Below, piece after piece: positions 1 to 8,735 of a DNA stretch of 20,550 nucleotides. The number at the start of each line of letters is the position of its first letter. Position 1 is the stretch's first letter. Source of the stretch: Larix sibirica (taxonomy: Eukaryota; Streptophyta; Pinopsida; Pinales; Pinaceae); NCBI GenBank assembly GCA_004151065.3, contig NWUY0300054575.1:17732-38281 (forward strand), written 5' to 3'. The notes below the pieces were generated by a model. That model had not been told where the DNA came from and ran no database searches. It saw only the letters and a program-made list of their open reading frames with translations. Position numbers and translations under genes: made by a program.

Positions 1-120
1 GGATTCTTAATTTGTATTTCTATTTTTTATTTTTTATGTCAGCCATAACTTTTTTTTCTTAATTCTTATTTTTGTTATTTTTATTTTTTATTCTTTTTAC
101 TTTTTATGTCGGCTATAATA
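1..120. repeat. AT-rich imperfect tandem repeat, period about 70 bp
   Basis: The block TTTTTATGTCRGCYATAA occurs at 31-48 and again at 101-118, exactly 70 bp apart, each preceded by a T-rich stretch that begins with a similar ATTCTTA motif (3-9 and 61-67). The first copy may start before the window. Nothing coding is visible. It could be a decayed minisatellite or the edge of a larger transposon. The repeat is seen directly; its origin is not known. Confidence 0.6.
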
Positions 121-804
121 TTTTAATAATAGTTCGGACAGACGGGCACATCCCCCCCACCTGGGCTGTAGAAATGCGCCTCTCGGTGCAATAAGCAATT
201 GGATAAATATAGAATTGCTATGTCATTCTGATTCTGCATCATATTCATTGATTTTATGTCTATCATTATGATGATTATATGTATTTACTTATAGGTTCCT
301 ATATGACCACATATTGCAGATATTATGTTGTGCATGGATATTCCACCGTCATAAAGTCATGGCAGAAAATGAAAGGTTGATATATCGAGTATGACAACAT
401 CTACGATCAGATAGACATTAGCCAATGTTATTGGTTACCATGCTTTCTAAATATCAAGGTACTGGAAAATCCAACTAGGAAGAAAGGATTGTACCCTATG
501 TGCATAAACCCTACTGCTTAACATTTTGGATAATGAGCTCCAAGCCACCATGGTAGACTCTTGTGCCCCAGGCTAGTGGAGCAGTGGAACCTATAGGAGC
601 TACAAGATTAAGCCTTTAAGGATTCACTATTGTGGTGGACCATATTTATATAGTATCTACTATTGGAAGTGCATCTCTGCACCAGATTTGGCTGGCTATT
701 TGGTGTGTCCCTAAAGGCATGGTCCCTTTGAGGCATGCAATAAAAGACTCAATCTTCATAATAGCTTTAGTTTGAGAAGGTTTCCATTCATAGTAACCCT
801 ATAA
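121..804. other. Unassigned non-coding stretch
   Basis: No open reading frame of note and no recognised domain in either strand. It has a short C-rich patch near 150-165 and otherwise ordinary mixed composition. It directly abuts the putative LTR start at 805, so it could be a remnant of the internal part of the same element, but I see no clear polypurine tract before 805 and no protein similarity that would show this. Confidence 0.4.
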
Positions 805-936
805 TGTCATGTCCCTTTCCGGATGACCACCATGGAAACGACTTATTAGCCTATCTTGTTCCCATAGGCTATAGTCGAGAATAGAAGGGAATTAAATAAT
901 TATTAAAATGTCACCTAGGCTTAAATGTGTTTTATA

Positions 937-1077
937 AAGTGACACTTAGTAATTTATTCCTAAAGTGACTTTATAAAAGTCACTTGAGTCAAAAGTGACA
1001 GAAAAGTGTAAAAAGGGGGTTCAAAGTGAAATTAAAGGGCAAGACTTAAAAGGGTCATTTTCTCCATAAAGTCACTT
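937..1077. promoter_or_regulatory. AAGTGAC motif array in putative LTR U3
   Basis: Five exact copies of the heptamer AAGTGAC or its complement GTCACTT lie at 937-943, 963-969, 979-985, 993-999 and 1071-1077, with near-copies at 1004 and 1024. The pair at 963-985 forms a perfect 10-bp inverted repeat around ATA. The array lies 70-210 bp upstream of the TATA box at 1146. Repeated short motifs in this position often act as retrotransposon enhancers; that role is inferred here, and the binding factor is unknown. Confidence 0.4.
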
Positions 1078-1145
1078 TTTAAATAGTTGTAATGAGAGAA
1101 TTGGTCAAGGGAAGTTGAAGAGTCACAAAGGGGTCAACGAAAAAA

Positions 1146-1155
1146 TATAAAAAGG
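1146..1155 (+). promoter_or_regulatory. TATA box of the putative LTR
   Basis: TATAAAAAGG is a strong plant TATA match. It is followed after about 20-30 bp by a CT-rich region (GCTCATTCTCTCC, 1164-1176) that could hold the transcription start. It is placed as expected about 340 bp into the putative LTR. Activity cannot be judged from sequence. Confidence 0.45.
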
Positions 1156-2402
1156 ACATGAGAGCTCATTCTCTCCATTCTTGTCTAATGCATTTTCGAA
1201 AACTATAGCTCTTGAGCTTCAAGCTTATCTTGGACGAAAACCTAGGAGGAGGAGGAGAAGGGTTTCAATGGTGAGACAATCTATCCTAGCCTTTCATTGA
1301 GGAGGAATCATCTCAGATTTCTCAGGTGAACTTCATGGCCATGGTTTAAGATTATATCGTCATCGTCAGATCTGTGGTATGAGCAGTGATCTCAGTGCTT
1401 TGGATGGGGGCGCACTGGTTGAGAAAATTGTGTAAATTGCTTTGAAATGCATGCCATTCTCATCAAGAGAAGAGGAGGTCGAGTTCCTTCATTACCCAGC
1501 TTCATCTCTTTCCAGCTGTGACTTTCATCTCCACAGAAGGGCGCACTTCCATTTGTGTTTTCCTGCTCCTAGAGAGGTGCATGTGTTGCTTGGGATCTTG
1601 AGGGAAAATACACTGCCTGAGGAAGTTTACTACTGTAGAGTGAGTGAAGAAGGGAGGGCACACTCATTTTTGGGGCTACCAATTCTCTGAGGAGGGCGCA
1701 TCACTGCAAAAAGGGAATAAGCAAGATAATCACTGTTGAATGTTTATTATCTCTGTTGGTCACCTACAGGAAGACTTTAACTACTGCTGAGTGCTTATCC
1801 TTGCTTTATTATCACACTATAATCATTCCTTTATCATTGTGGGCATGAAAGAAGGGCGCTACAGTCATTTGGAGGTGGTCTGAAAGTTATAGCAGCATGC
1901 TACAGGAATGTCTTCATCTCTGTCCAGAATTACTTAATTAATTAACAGAGGTCGATTTTGCTGACGGGAAGTTCAAACCGCTGTTATTGGGAGAGAAAAC
2001 GACCTATGAAAGAAGTATATTCATCATTCAACAGGCTGCCACCCCTTATACTGCTGATTCGAAAATTCTGAGCTGTTATCTTGTAATTACCAGTCATCTA
2101 CAGCACTGTATTATTTCTTCCATGAGCTGGAACAAGGTACTCTTATATTATAATCTTCTTGATATCATTTGCCAAGTCATCTACACTGTATGTAGTATCT
2201 TTCATGGCTTGAATCTACAGCAGAAATTCCTCATTCTAAATCTGGTGTGAAATTTTATCGTGGTATATTAAGTTTGAGTTCATTAATGTTGGATATACTT
2301 ATCATGTTATTATGGCACCGTTATCTTGAGTAAGTATAAACAAGTTCCAATTCAACAACAAACTTCAAACATAAGCAAAACAGTCCCGCAGTGTTCCTAA
2401 GT

Positions 2403-2419
2403 GCCAACTGGCAGTTGGC
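2403..2419. repeat. Short palindrome (8-bp arms)
   Basis: GCCAACTGGCAGTTGGC is an inverted repeat with 8-bp perfect arms around one central base. A following GCAGTTAG repeats part of it. It lies about 100 bp after the putative LTR end. It might be a chance palindrome. Confidence 0.5.
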
Positions 2420-2854
2420 AGTTAGACATCCATACCAAGAGCTTGACCATCTCCAAATACTCTCCATCTGTGGTCAGTTCAGAAATCAGCCTCAGTGTGT
2501 GACATTGTCCTGAGTTTGACATATTCACAGACGGCAGTAGTAGGAAGATCATAATAATCTCAACTGGCAGATTTGGAAAAATATGGTGTCCATCGAGCTA
2601 GGAAGTTTACATATAATGTCAAGTTCTTTTACCTAAAAAGGAGTCGGTCAATGACCAAACACAGTTGGCTTGCATGTTTATACTCTATATCTGAACTTGT
2701 ACCTGTAGATAAGCATAATTCTGCAAATTTCAGCTGGAATTTGAAGCAGATATTAATGATCCATGTACCCCTAACAAAAAGGACTCGGAAACAACTCAGC
2801 AAACCAAAAATGGAGAGTCGACTGGGCGAATCAGTAAAACTTATCAAAATATCA

Positions 2855-2892
2855 GGGAATATAAACTCAAAATCTGGGAATATAAACTCAAA
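2855..2892. repeat. 17-bp direct repeat, period 21
   Basis: GGGAATATAAACTCAAA occurs at 2855-2871 and exactly again at 2876-2892, with a degenerate third copy near 2900. It leads directly into the CTTGGCA repeat cluster that follows. Confidence 0.7.
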
Positions 2893-2920
2893 CGATCAAG
2901 GAACATAAACCTGACAAAAC

Positions 2921-3065
2921 TTAACAAACTCGGCATGCTTGGAAAAACTTGGCCATAACTACTCGACAAACTTGGCATACTTGGCAGTAACTTGGCAAAA
3001 GTTGACCGTAACTTGCAGAGACTGACCAAAATGGGGCAAATTCACCAAGTACTCGCCATAATTGG
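2921..3065. repeat. Degenerate ACTTGGCA short-repeat cluster
   Basis: The octamer ACTTGGCA or a one-base variant occurs at 2928 (ACTCGGCA), 2947 (ACTTGGCC), 2970, 2979 and 2990, with weaker variants (ACTCGACA at 2961, ACTCGCC near 3050) around them. Spacing is 9-23 bp and irregular, so this is a decayed microsatellite-like array. Arrays of ACTCGGCAA type occur inside some plant retroelements, but assignment to one is not possible here. Confidence 0.55.
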
Positions 3066-3129
3066 TGAATCATGGTACAGAGATGAAAATCAAATCTACT
3101 AGTTTACTAGGAGACGAGAGAAAATTAAC

Positions 3130-3234
3130 ATGGATGTATTTCAGATGGTGGAGGAACTATGTGAAAGAAATAGAAAAGTCCTCCACCATCTGATTTTGAT
3201 AATGTGTATGGCTATCCTCAAAATGGATGTATTT
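3130..3234. repeat. Perfect 15-bp hairpin flanked by a 12-bp direct repeat
   Basis: TCAGATGGTGGAGGA at 3141-3155 and its exact reverse complement at 3179-3193 form a stem with a 23-nt spacer; allowing one bulged base adds three more pairs. The 12-bp sequence ATGGATGTATTT lies directly before the left arm (3130-3141) and again at 3223-3234, about 30 bp past the right arm. The structure may be a tiny foldback insertion, a template-switch scar or a small structured element. No coding role is seen. Confidence 0.7.
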
Positions 3235-3547
3235 TTCAAGTACATTTTCCTATTATCTTCTATAATATTCTGACAATCTGGACGAAGCAAATATGTTGAC
3301 ACAGATTTGAATACAACTACAAAACCACACGTGAAGTTTGAATTTCAGAAAGACTAAAGGCAAAAGCAGGCCATGATTACATACTGAAGCAAGGCCATAG
3401 TATAAATCATTTGGGCCACAAATGCAATGTTTAGGTAATGAGGTTATAAATGCATACATATACGTGTGTGTTTTCCTTCAAATAAAAGCAATACCATAAT
3501 TGAGAATTTTATAGAAAAAAAAAAGGAACCCAAATGAATGTACTGAC

Positions 3548-4110
3548 CAAGTAAAGAGCTCTCCCTGAGTAGTAAGTGCTGCAGAATGAAGGCCTCCCAA
3601 TGCAACGCTCTCTACCGGATCCAAATATGAATTGAGTGTAGGCTCATACATAGTTTTCTCCGTGCCAAGGCCAAGCCTGCCTCCATCTCCCTTTCCCCAG
3701 ACATGTAACTTGCCATCAACCAACAGAGCTGAGTGGAACAGCCCACATGATATACCCAATTCCACAACATGAGAAGCTGATGACATACTGTTTCTATTTT
3801 TTTCTCTAAGAAGGCCCTGCATGGGGGCAAGCCTGAAATTTGAAGGAAGAGTCATTGACAGAACCCTGCAAGGATAAAACCTTGTCTCCTCTACACCACC
3901 ACCCAGCTGCCCTGCACTTCCTCTTCCCCATGATAGAAGCTCTACCAATGTTCTGGGACCATCTTTCTCGTCGCCTATACTCCACACTTCAGATGATGAA
4001 ATGTCTCTTTTCTGGCTACATATGCGATATGCTGGGTACCCATCTGTGTGGGGTGCCCTAAAATACCTAGTACTATAACACCCAATGCTCTTCCACTTCA
4101 TCTTGTTCAT
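3548..4110 (-). CDS. RCC1-repeat protein, first coding exon (RUG3-like)
   Basis: This exon encodes the first 187-188 residues of an RCC1 (regulator of chromosome condensation) family beta-propeller protein. Visible blades: LLSWGRGSAGQLGGG (about residues 58-72), then ELGISCGLFHSALLVDGKLHVWGKGDGGRLGLG (about 117-149), then SVALGGLHSAALTTQGELFTW (about 168-188). The spacing and the long insert between the first two blades resemble plant RUG3, a mitochondrial RCC1 protein needed for nad2 intron splicing. That subfamily call is an inference. The N-terminus (MNKMKWKSIGCYSTRYFRAP) is basic and low in acidic residues, consistent with a mitochondrial presequence. The start at 4110 is the first ATG after an in-frame TAA at 4117-4119. 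The open frame runs to 3478, but homology stops at the FTW of a blade where a GT donor lies, so the exon probably ends at 3548. A whole propeller needs about seven blades, so most of the gene lies beyond the window or is lost. No stop or frameshift is seen. Confidence 0.8.
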
Positions 4111-4892
4111 TTTGTTTTACTATGATTCAATATATTCGATTGATGATAAATATGAATGCATCGGAACTCTGCATTTCTGATACTGCACTTAGAACATGAG
4201 GGGCAGAAAGAGGAAAGAAAGAAATGTTGTAGTGGCTCTAATGGGTAATTTGTTTGTTGAAAGAATGCAGGTTGGGTGGTCTTACTGTGATCAATCTGTT
4301 ACAAAATTTCAACGTGGGATTGCTTCGTATTGCCTGAACTCTTTGGAATATATGTACATAAGAGCATGTAACATAAGGGAACCATTCGCATATGCCCCCT
4401 GCCAGGGAATTATTCAAATTTGCACAAGGCATGTGTGCGCTGGACCATTTGAAAAGCCCTCGCCAATACCTAACTTAAACAATGCATTCCAATTTCCGAG
4501 TATCAGTATCTTATGGATTTTTTTGTGGCCTCGTGCTTTGGGTGATATTGTGAAATTTAGTGGGGTGGTTTCATATTTTTCCAGTTCCCTTTGCTAAGAC
4601 ATTTACGGAGCTTTGAGGTGTTTGTGCCATTGGCACTGCAATACAGGTTGTTCTTGGAAGATGAGTAACACGTTATAGAGACCTAGGTTGAATGGGCATT
4701 TGGTAGGACGGGGAATTAGGTTAACAGATGAATTTTTGATAAACCAAGCGACTTCTTACCTTAGGTTGATGATTTAGGATGAGAGGGCATTGAACAATAG
4801 GATCTTTTTTATATTCACAATTTTGATATCGGCAACTTTTAAAGATAATTAAATTATATTTTTTAACTAAAAATTATAATATTATTAATGAT
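4111..4892. other. 5' flank of the RCC1-like gene
   Basis: This is the upstream region of the minus-strand RCC1 exon and should contain its promoter and 5' UTR. No convincing TATA box or motif array was picked out. A 133-codon open frame on the plus strand (4196-4597) starts 86 bp from the RCC1 start codon, but its protein has no recognisable domain and is probably chance. The last 100 bp (4800-4892) are very AT-rich and form the target region of LINE element A. Confidence 0.4.
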
Positions 4893-4909
4893 GTTATACA
4901 TTATAAGTG
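4893..4909. repeat. Target-site duplication of LINE element A (3' side)
   Basis: GTTATACATTATAAGTG sits directly next to the poly(A) tail (T run 4910-4917 on the plus strand). Its counterpart GTTATACATCATTCTTGTG is at 7825-7843. The first 9 bp and the last three bases match; the middle has decayed with a small length difference. Confidence 0.6.
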
Positions 4910-5109
4910 TTTTTTTTCAAGAGGAAAAAATCCATGCTTTTGTTATTTTATTGGAAATTAAAAAGTACAATCATCACTCAGTAAGTAACTGGACTCTCAA
5001 TTCATACTTCCAAGCATAGCTCAAGACATAATTACAAAAACTTTCAAAATAGATGACATCAAACCCATCACAACAAAAACAAAAACTAGTCTTCACTTCC
5101 TACTGAAGA
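4910..5109 (-). other. 3' UTR and poly(A) tail of LINE element A
   Basis: From the ORF2 stop at 5110 the element continues through T-rich sequence to an AATAAAA polyadenylation-like signal about 30 bp before the end, then GATTTTTTCCTCTTG and eight A residues (plus-strand T run 4910-4917). The short A tail and the signal position are typical of a reverse-transcribed polyadenylated LINE mRNA. Confidence 0.75.
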
Positions 5110-7824
5110 CTAAAATACATCTGAAAAGAACAACATTGAACCCTTGTGAGCAATAGAATCCTCCACCCACTCTTCCCAATATAGAACTCCATCTTCCCCA
5201 TCAAGGGCTTCTTTTGACAGTGCATCAGCTGCATCGTTGTTTTCCCTGTAGATATGATCGATGGATAGACCATAAAACCATGACATCATCTTTGAAATCA
5301 TGTCACACCAATGTTTGAGTTGACTGATATTCAGCTGGAAAAGCTTCTTTGCCCACTTCACAATAATCAAGGAGTCTCCAAAAATTCTGATAGAACCTAT
5401 ACCACAACACATTGCCAATTTTAGAATACCCCACAGACCCAGGAGTTCAACCTTTGAATTTGTACCCTGACCACATGAAAGCCAAAACTTGTATGAGAGA
5501 TCATCACCACAAAATATGAGAAAACCAGCTCCACTTTTCAGTCCAGTCGATGCTCCATCAAAAAAACCGTAAGCAGAACCAGAAGAGTCGACTCTCATTT
5601 TTATATTTCTTTTTGGATTTCGACATAAGAGATGAGCATTTTTGTAAAGATGAAACAAATTCCAGAAACTGTACAAAGTCTGTTTTTCAGGAGGAATTGA
5701 GTTCTGGAAAATGGCATGGTTGCAAGTATTCCATAAAGTCCAAGCCACTAACCCTGGAATATTTTTAAAAAACTGGTGCTTCCAAAGCCAACACTGATAA
5801 GCCATTTCAAAACCTAAGTTAGGTCAATCATCATCAATTTTGAGAACCACACAAACTTTCTTCCACACCTCTTTAAAGAACCTACAACGTAGAAAAAGAT
5901 GATCTACCAATTCACTATTATTTTTGCATAAGATGCAAATATTCGGGCCTTGTCTACCCCAACAATTCAAATTTTCCCAGGTTAAGATTTTGTCATTAAA
6001 AGTCAACCATAAAAAGCATTTTATCTTCAGTGGAAGTTTCCAGCTCCAAAGAGAGCCATACCACCATTTCCTATTACCATCGAAATGACCCTCCACAATT
6101 ACCTGATAAGACGAGCTAGCAGTCACCTGTCCAGAAATGGCATTCTTAGACCAATACAGACGATCTTTATCATTAGTGAGGCAAATACCAACCAGGTTCA
6201 AATAGTGTATAAACTAGTTCCATTCATCAGCCCAGCTACCAGCAAGTCCGAGATCTGACGGAGTGAGCCAGTATGAAGGATCTGCAATAACTCTGCTCAT
6301 TCTTTTGAACTGATTTAGGGTAATGAGACCACAATCTGTGAACAGATTGCGCAGTTCTTTTGACAAAATATAATCTAAATCTATCCCCATAATGGGGTTA
6401 GCACCAACCACCACCGCTTTTCCATCTCCCACCTGCCAAGACAAATGGCTTCTCATCCAAGGGAAGATTTTCATAAACCCTTTCCAAAAATATGAAGCAT
6501 TTTGGAAGTCTCTTGTTGGTCTTCTCAACCAACTAGTAATGTATGTTTTGATATATTTGACATGTAGTAGCTCATACCATAGATTATCACTCGGGAGGCC
6601 TCGCCAAAGACTTTTCAAGGACAGAGCTGTATTAAACCAGAAAATGTGTTTTATATTCCAACCTCCATATTTCTTTGGCGGGGATAAGACTTCCCATTTC
6701 GCTAAATGGAAGTGACCTCCCTCCTTGTTCCCCGACCAAAGAAATCTGAACATTAAACTTTTAAGTTTATGCAGAATAGTGAGAGGAATCTGAGCCAACA
6801 AAGCCCAATATATAGGTAAACTGCTTAGAACAAACTTAATTAAAATAAGTCTACCACCCATGGACAAATATTTCAGGCACCGTGAATTAATCCTCTTTTC
6901 AAATCTTTGGATCAGCGACCTCCAGTCAAGTAAACCATAACAATTTGGTTTGATAAAAAACCCTAAATATTTGACCCCATCATCCAACTTTGTACATTTG
7001 AAAGGAAGTAAATTATGGATCTGTTGAACCACGGCTCCCTCCACCCTGTTAGAAACAAAAGTAGATTTGCAATTACTTACCTACATGCATGTGGCTTTAT
7101 AGAATAACTCGATGAAAATGGCAAATTCCAACCACTCCTCAATTGCATCAATACCAAATAGGATTACATCATCCACAAAGAGAAAATGCGTAATGGCTAG
7201 AGACTTTGAGAAATATATTCCTTTAACTTTGCATTCTCTTCTAGCATCTACAATCAGCCTACGCAGGCCTTCGATCACCAATAAGAACAATCATGGAGAA
7301 ACGGGGCAACCCTGATGAAGACCCCTGGAGCTTTTGAAGAAAGAAGTTGGATTACCATTGATCAGAACATAGAAGTTAGCCGACATAACACAAGCCATTA
7401 TCCAGTTTATAACTAATTGTGGTAAACCAATCTGAAGCAGCATGAGCTTTACAAAATCCCAATTAACCTGGTCATAAGCTTTTACTAGATCGATCTTAAG
7501 AAGCATAGCACATTGTTTTCTAACTTTCACAGAATGTAAGACTTCCTGAGTGATTCCCACAATGTCTAGGATTTGTCTATTGGCAAGGAAGCCAAACTGT
7601 TCTTTTGTCATCCATTCTGAAATCTTAGGTTTAATCATGTTCGCAATAATCTTGGAGATTATTTTATAAACCAGGTTACATAGCGCTATAGGTCTGAACT
7701 CATCAAATGACCCAGGTTTGTTGGTTTTGGGGATAAGAGTCAAAAAAGTCGAGTTCAAACCTCCAGCAATCCACCCTTCAACTCTTGAATATTCAACCAT
7801 CTGCAATAAATAAGGATTTAAGGA
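5110..7824 (-). pseudogene. LINE ORF2 remnant: reverse transcriptase, zinc-binding domain, RNase H
   Basis: About 905 codons stay in one frame from 7824 to the terminal stop at 5110. Only four internal stops break it: TGA 7291-7293, TAG 7081-7083, TAG 6214-6216 and TGA 5824-5826. RT signatures: GGLNSTFLTLIPK, FRPIALCN, KIDLVKAYD (first catalytic Asp, codon 7491-7489), GLHQGCPVSP and FLFVDD (active-site pair, 7179-7168). The zinc-binding RT-associated domain is at about 6090-5840 (LPLKIKCFLW, then CILC and an H-X4-C pair). RNase H spans about 5620-5180, with all four acidic residues visible: FFDGAS, KVELLG, GDSLI and NNDAADALSK. In the family this enzyme nicks DNA by its endonuclease, copies the RNA at the target, and RNase H may remove template RNA. 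Here the endonuclease is absent and the stops make it inactive. I checked the frame arithmetic between all five segments and found no frameshift. Confidence 0.9.
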
Positions 7825-7843
7825 GTTATACATCATTCTTGTG
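7825..7843. repeat. Target-site duplication of LINE element A (5' side)
   Basis: GTTATACATCATTCTTGTG lies directly against the truncated 5' end of the element and matches 4893-4909 in its first nine bases and last three. A perfect 9-bp hairpin, ATGTAAAAT and ATTTTACAT (7844-7852 and 7855-7863), follows at once and may have been part of the target site. Confidence 0.6.
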
Positions 7844-8735
7844 ATGTAAAATTCATTTTACATATATGATAAATAGTTGAATCATTTATGTTACATTTTA
7901 ATGTGAATTATTTATGTTTTTTTGTTTAATTAGCAATTTGATTAGAGATTGTTTGAGTTATGATCTGCCTTATTTACTGAGATTATATAAATCAAATCAT
8001 TTTCTTCGATACATATAATGCATGTCACTACTTACCTTTTGTGTAAGAGTTTTGTTATTATAAGACTAGTGGGAATGAGAGGGTCAATGTCTTTGTCACA
8101 CCCCATTAGAGATGGAACAATAATAGTTATTGAAGCTACATGTGTGGGTTCCATTGAGGTTTTGTTAGATTTTTCCCAATGGTGATCCACTTTGAATCTT
8201 TCCATTGGGAGGGCTTCAATTTTTTCCCTTCGGAAATCAATGGAGACTTTGTCTTCGCACATGAGGTCTCCACATGTCCATGATCAAAACAAAGTCTACA
8301 TCGAAAGATTATGTGGTTTCATACCAAAAGTTGTGTTTAGCTTCAATCTTCGCTCTCCAACACAATTTGATCAAGAAGACCCTTACTTAGATCAACATAA
8401 AATCATGTTTGTGTGTAGGTATTGGAATGCAATTACTAGTGTAAGAATCCATGGTAATAAGGCTTATTCAAAGCATTAGCATCAACTTGCAAAGTCTAGA
8501 AGCTTCAATATTCCAAAGGGAGATTAGGGAATCTAATTGGAATTGAGATCTCTAACATATACTATATATGTGGGTTGACGCCACGATGCCATAGCTTCGT
8601 AAAGAAGCATGCGCCCTCCATGAACCATGGTCCTTTCGCAATAGCTCATTATTTTTCCATCTCATCAAGAACTATAGGATGAATAAACCTTTCATAATTG
8701 GATATATGACCACTGTGCCACGTAGGAAGGATACC
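7844..8735. other. Unassigned non-coding stretch between LINE A and the SINE
   Basis: 7844-8030 is very AT-rich. 8030-8735 has more balanced composition and two open frames (8192-8479 plus, 8032-8262 minus) that overlap each other and have no recognisable domain. The SINE inserted into the right end, and the sequence continues on its far side from 9055, so this was a single older region of unknown origin. Confidence 0.4.

Larger units (their letters stand above)
805..2305 (+). mobile_element. Probable solo LTR or relic LTR of a plant retrotransposon
   Basis: The block starts with TGTCATGTCCC, a typical plant LTR 5' end, and has a plausible promoter: a TATAAAAAGG box at 1146-1155 followed by a pyrimidine-rich start region near 1165-1180. 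The U3-like part (937-1080) carries repeated AAGTGAC motifs. A candidate 3' end is the CA of TTATCA near 2305. Soon after it, at 2314-2321, TGGCACCG loosely resembles the TGGCGCCG primer-binding sites of some plant Ty3 elements. The region lacks gag-pol coding sequence. No clean 5-bp target-site duplication could be matched (TATAA precedes 805), and no second LTR copy is in the window. The boundaries and the class are inference. It could instead be an unrelated non-autonomous element. Confidence 0.4.
1..3547 (-). other. Probable first intron of the RCC1-like gene (3' end beyond the window)
   Basis: The RCC1 exon ends inside an RCC1 repeat at a GT donor (best candidate GTCAGT, first base at 3547). 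No further RCC1-type coding sequence was found on the minus strand down to position 1. If the gene is intact, its first intron is therefore longer than 3.5 kb and contains an LTR-like block, small tandem repeats and a hairpin. Introns this long and transposon-loaded are common in large plant genomes. The alternative is that the exon is an isolated gene fragment and this is plain intergenic DNA. A competing donor, GTACAT, starts at 3543. Confidence 0.5.
4910..7824 (-). mobile_element. L1-type LINE element A, 5'-truncated
   Basis: A non-LTR retrotransposon copy of about 2.9 kb. In element orientation it starts inside the RT region of ORF2 (7824), runs through the RT active site, the C-terminal zinc-binding domain and RNase H, ends ORF2 at 5110, then has a 3' UTR of about 190 bp with an AATAAAA signal near 4945-4951 and an A8 tail (4917-4910). 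ORF1, the endonuclease and the N-terminal part of RT are missing, as expected from incomplete reverse transcription. Decayed target-site duplications abut both ends. The last bases before the tail (GATTTTTTCCTCTTG) resemble those of element B, so both belong to one broad clade. Confidence 0.9.

Noticed and set aside
1442-1690. 82-codon plus-strand open frame in the putative LTR
   Set aside because: No family signature; better explained as chance within non-coding LTR sequence downstream of the TATA box.
2573-2908. 111-codon plus-strand open frame
   Set aside because: Its C-terminus is made of the 17-bp direct repeat and it has no domain; judged non-coding.
3150-3240. Minus-strand reading LEKYIHFEDSHTHYQ as a possible second RCC1-gene exon
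   Set aside because: It contains no RCC1 blade pattern (no GGxHS or WGxGxxGxLG) and coincides with the hairpin; treated as chance.
4196-4597. 133-codon plus-strand open frame upstream of the RCC1 exon, possible divergent gene
   Set aside because: No recognisable domain, unusual Cys/Trp-rich composition, and it overlaps the presumed 5' UTR and promoter of the RCC1 gene. A frame of this length is expected by chance.
7044-7085. Possible small intron in LINE element A (GTAGGTAAGTA near 7084 and TTTCTAACAG near 7035)
   Set aside because: The stretch is in frame with the flanking RT on both sides except for one TAG and matches the expected RT sequence (KSTFVSN), so it is coding sequence with a stop.
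7800-7824. Splice-acceptor-like TTATTTATTGCAG at the 5' end of element A, suggesting a host exon made from RT sequence
   Set aside because: The sequence on both sides reads as RT homology (LLQMVE), and the insertion boundary with its target-site duplication explains the break.
7844-7863. 9-bp perfect hairpin ATGTAAAAT/ATTTTACAT as a terminator or MITE end
   Set aside because: Too short and AT-rich to separate from chance, and no partner structure nearby.
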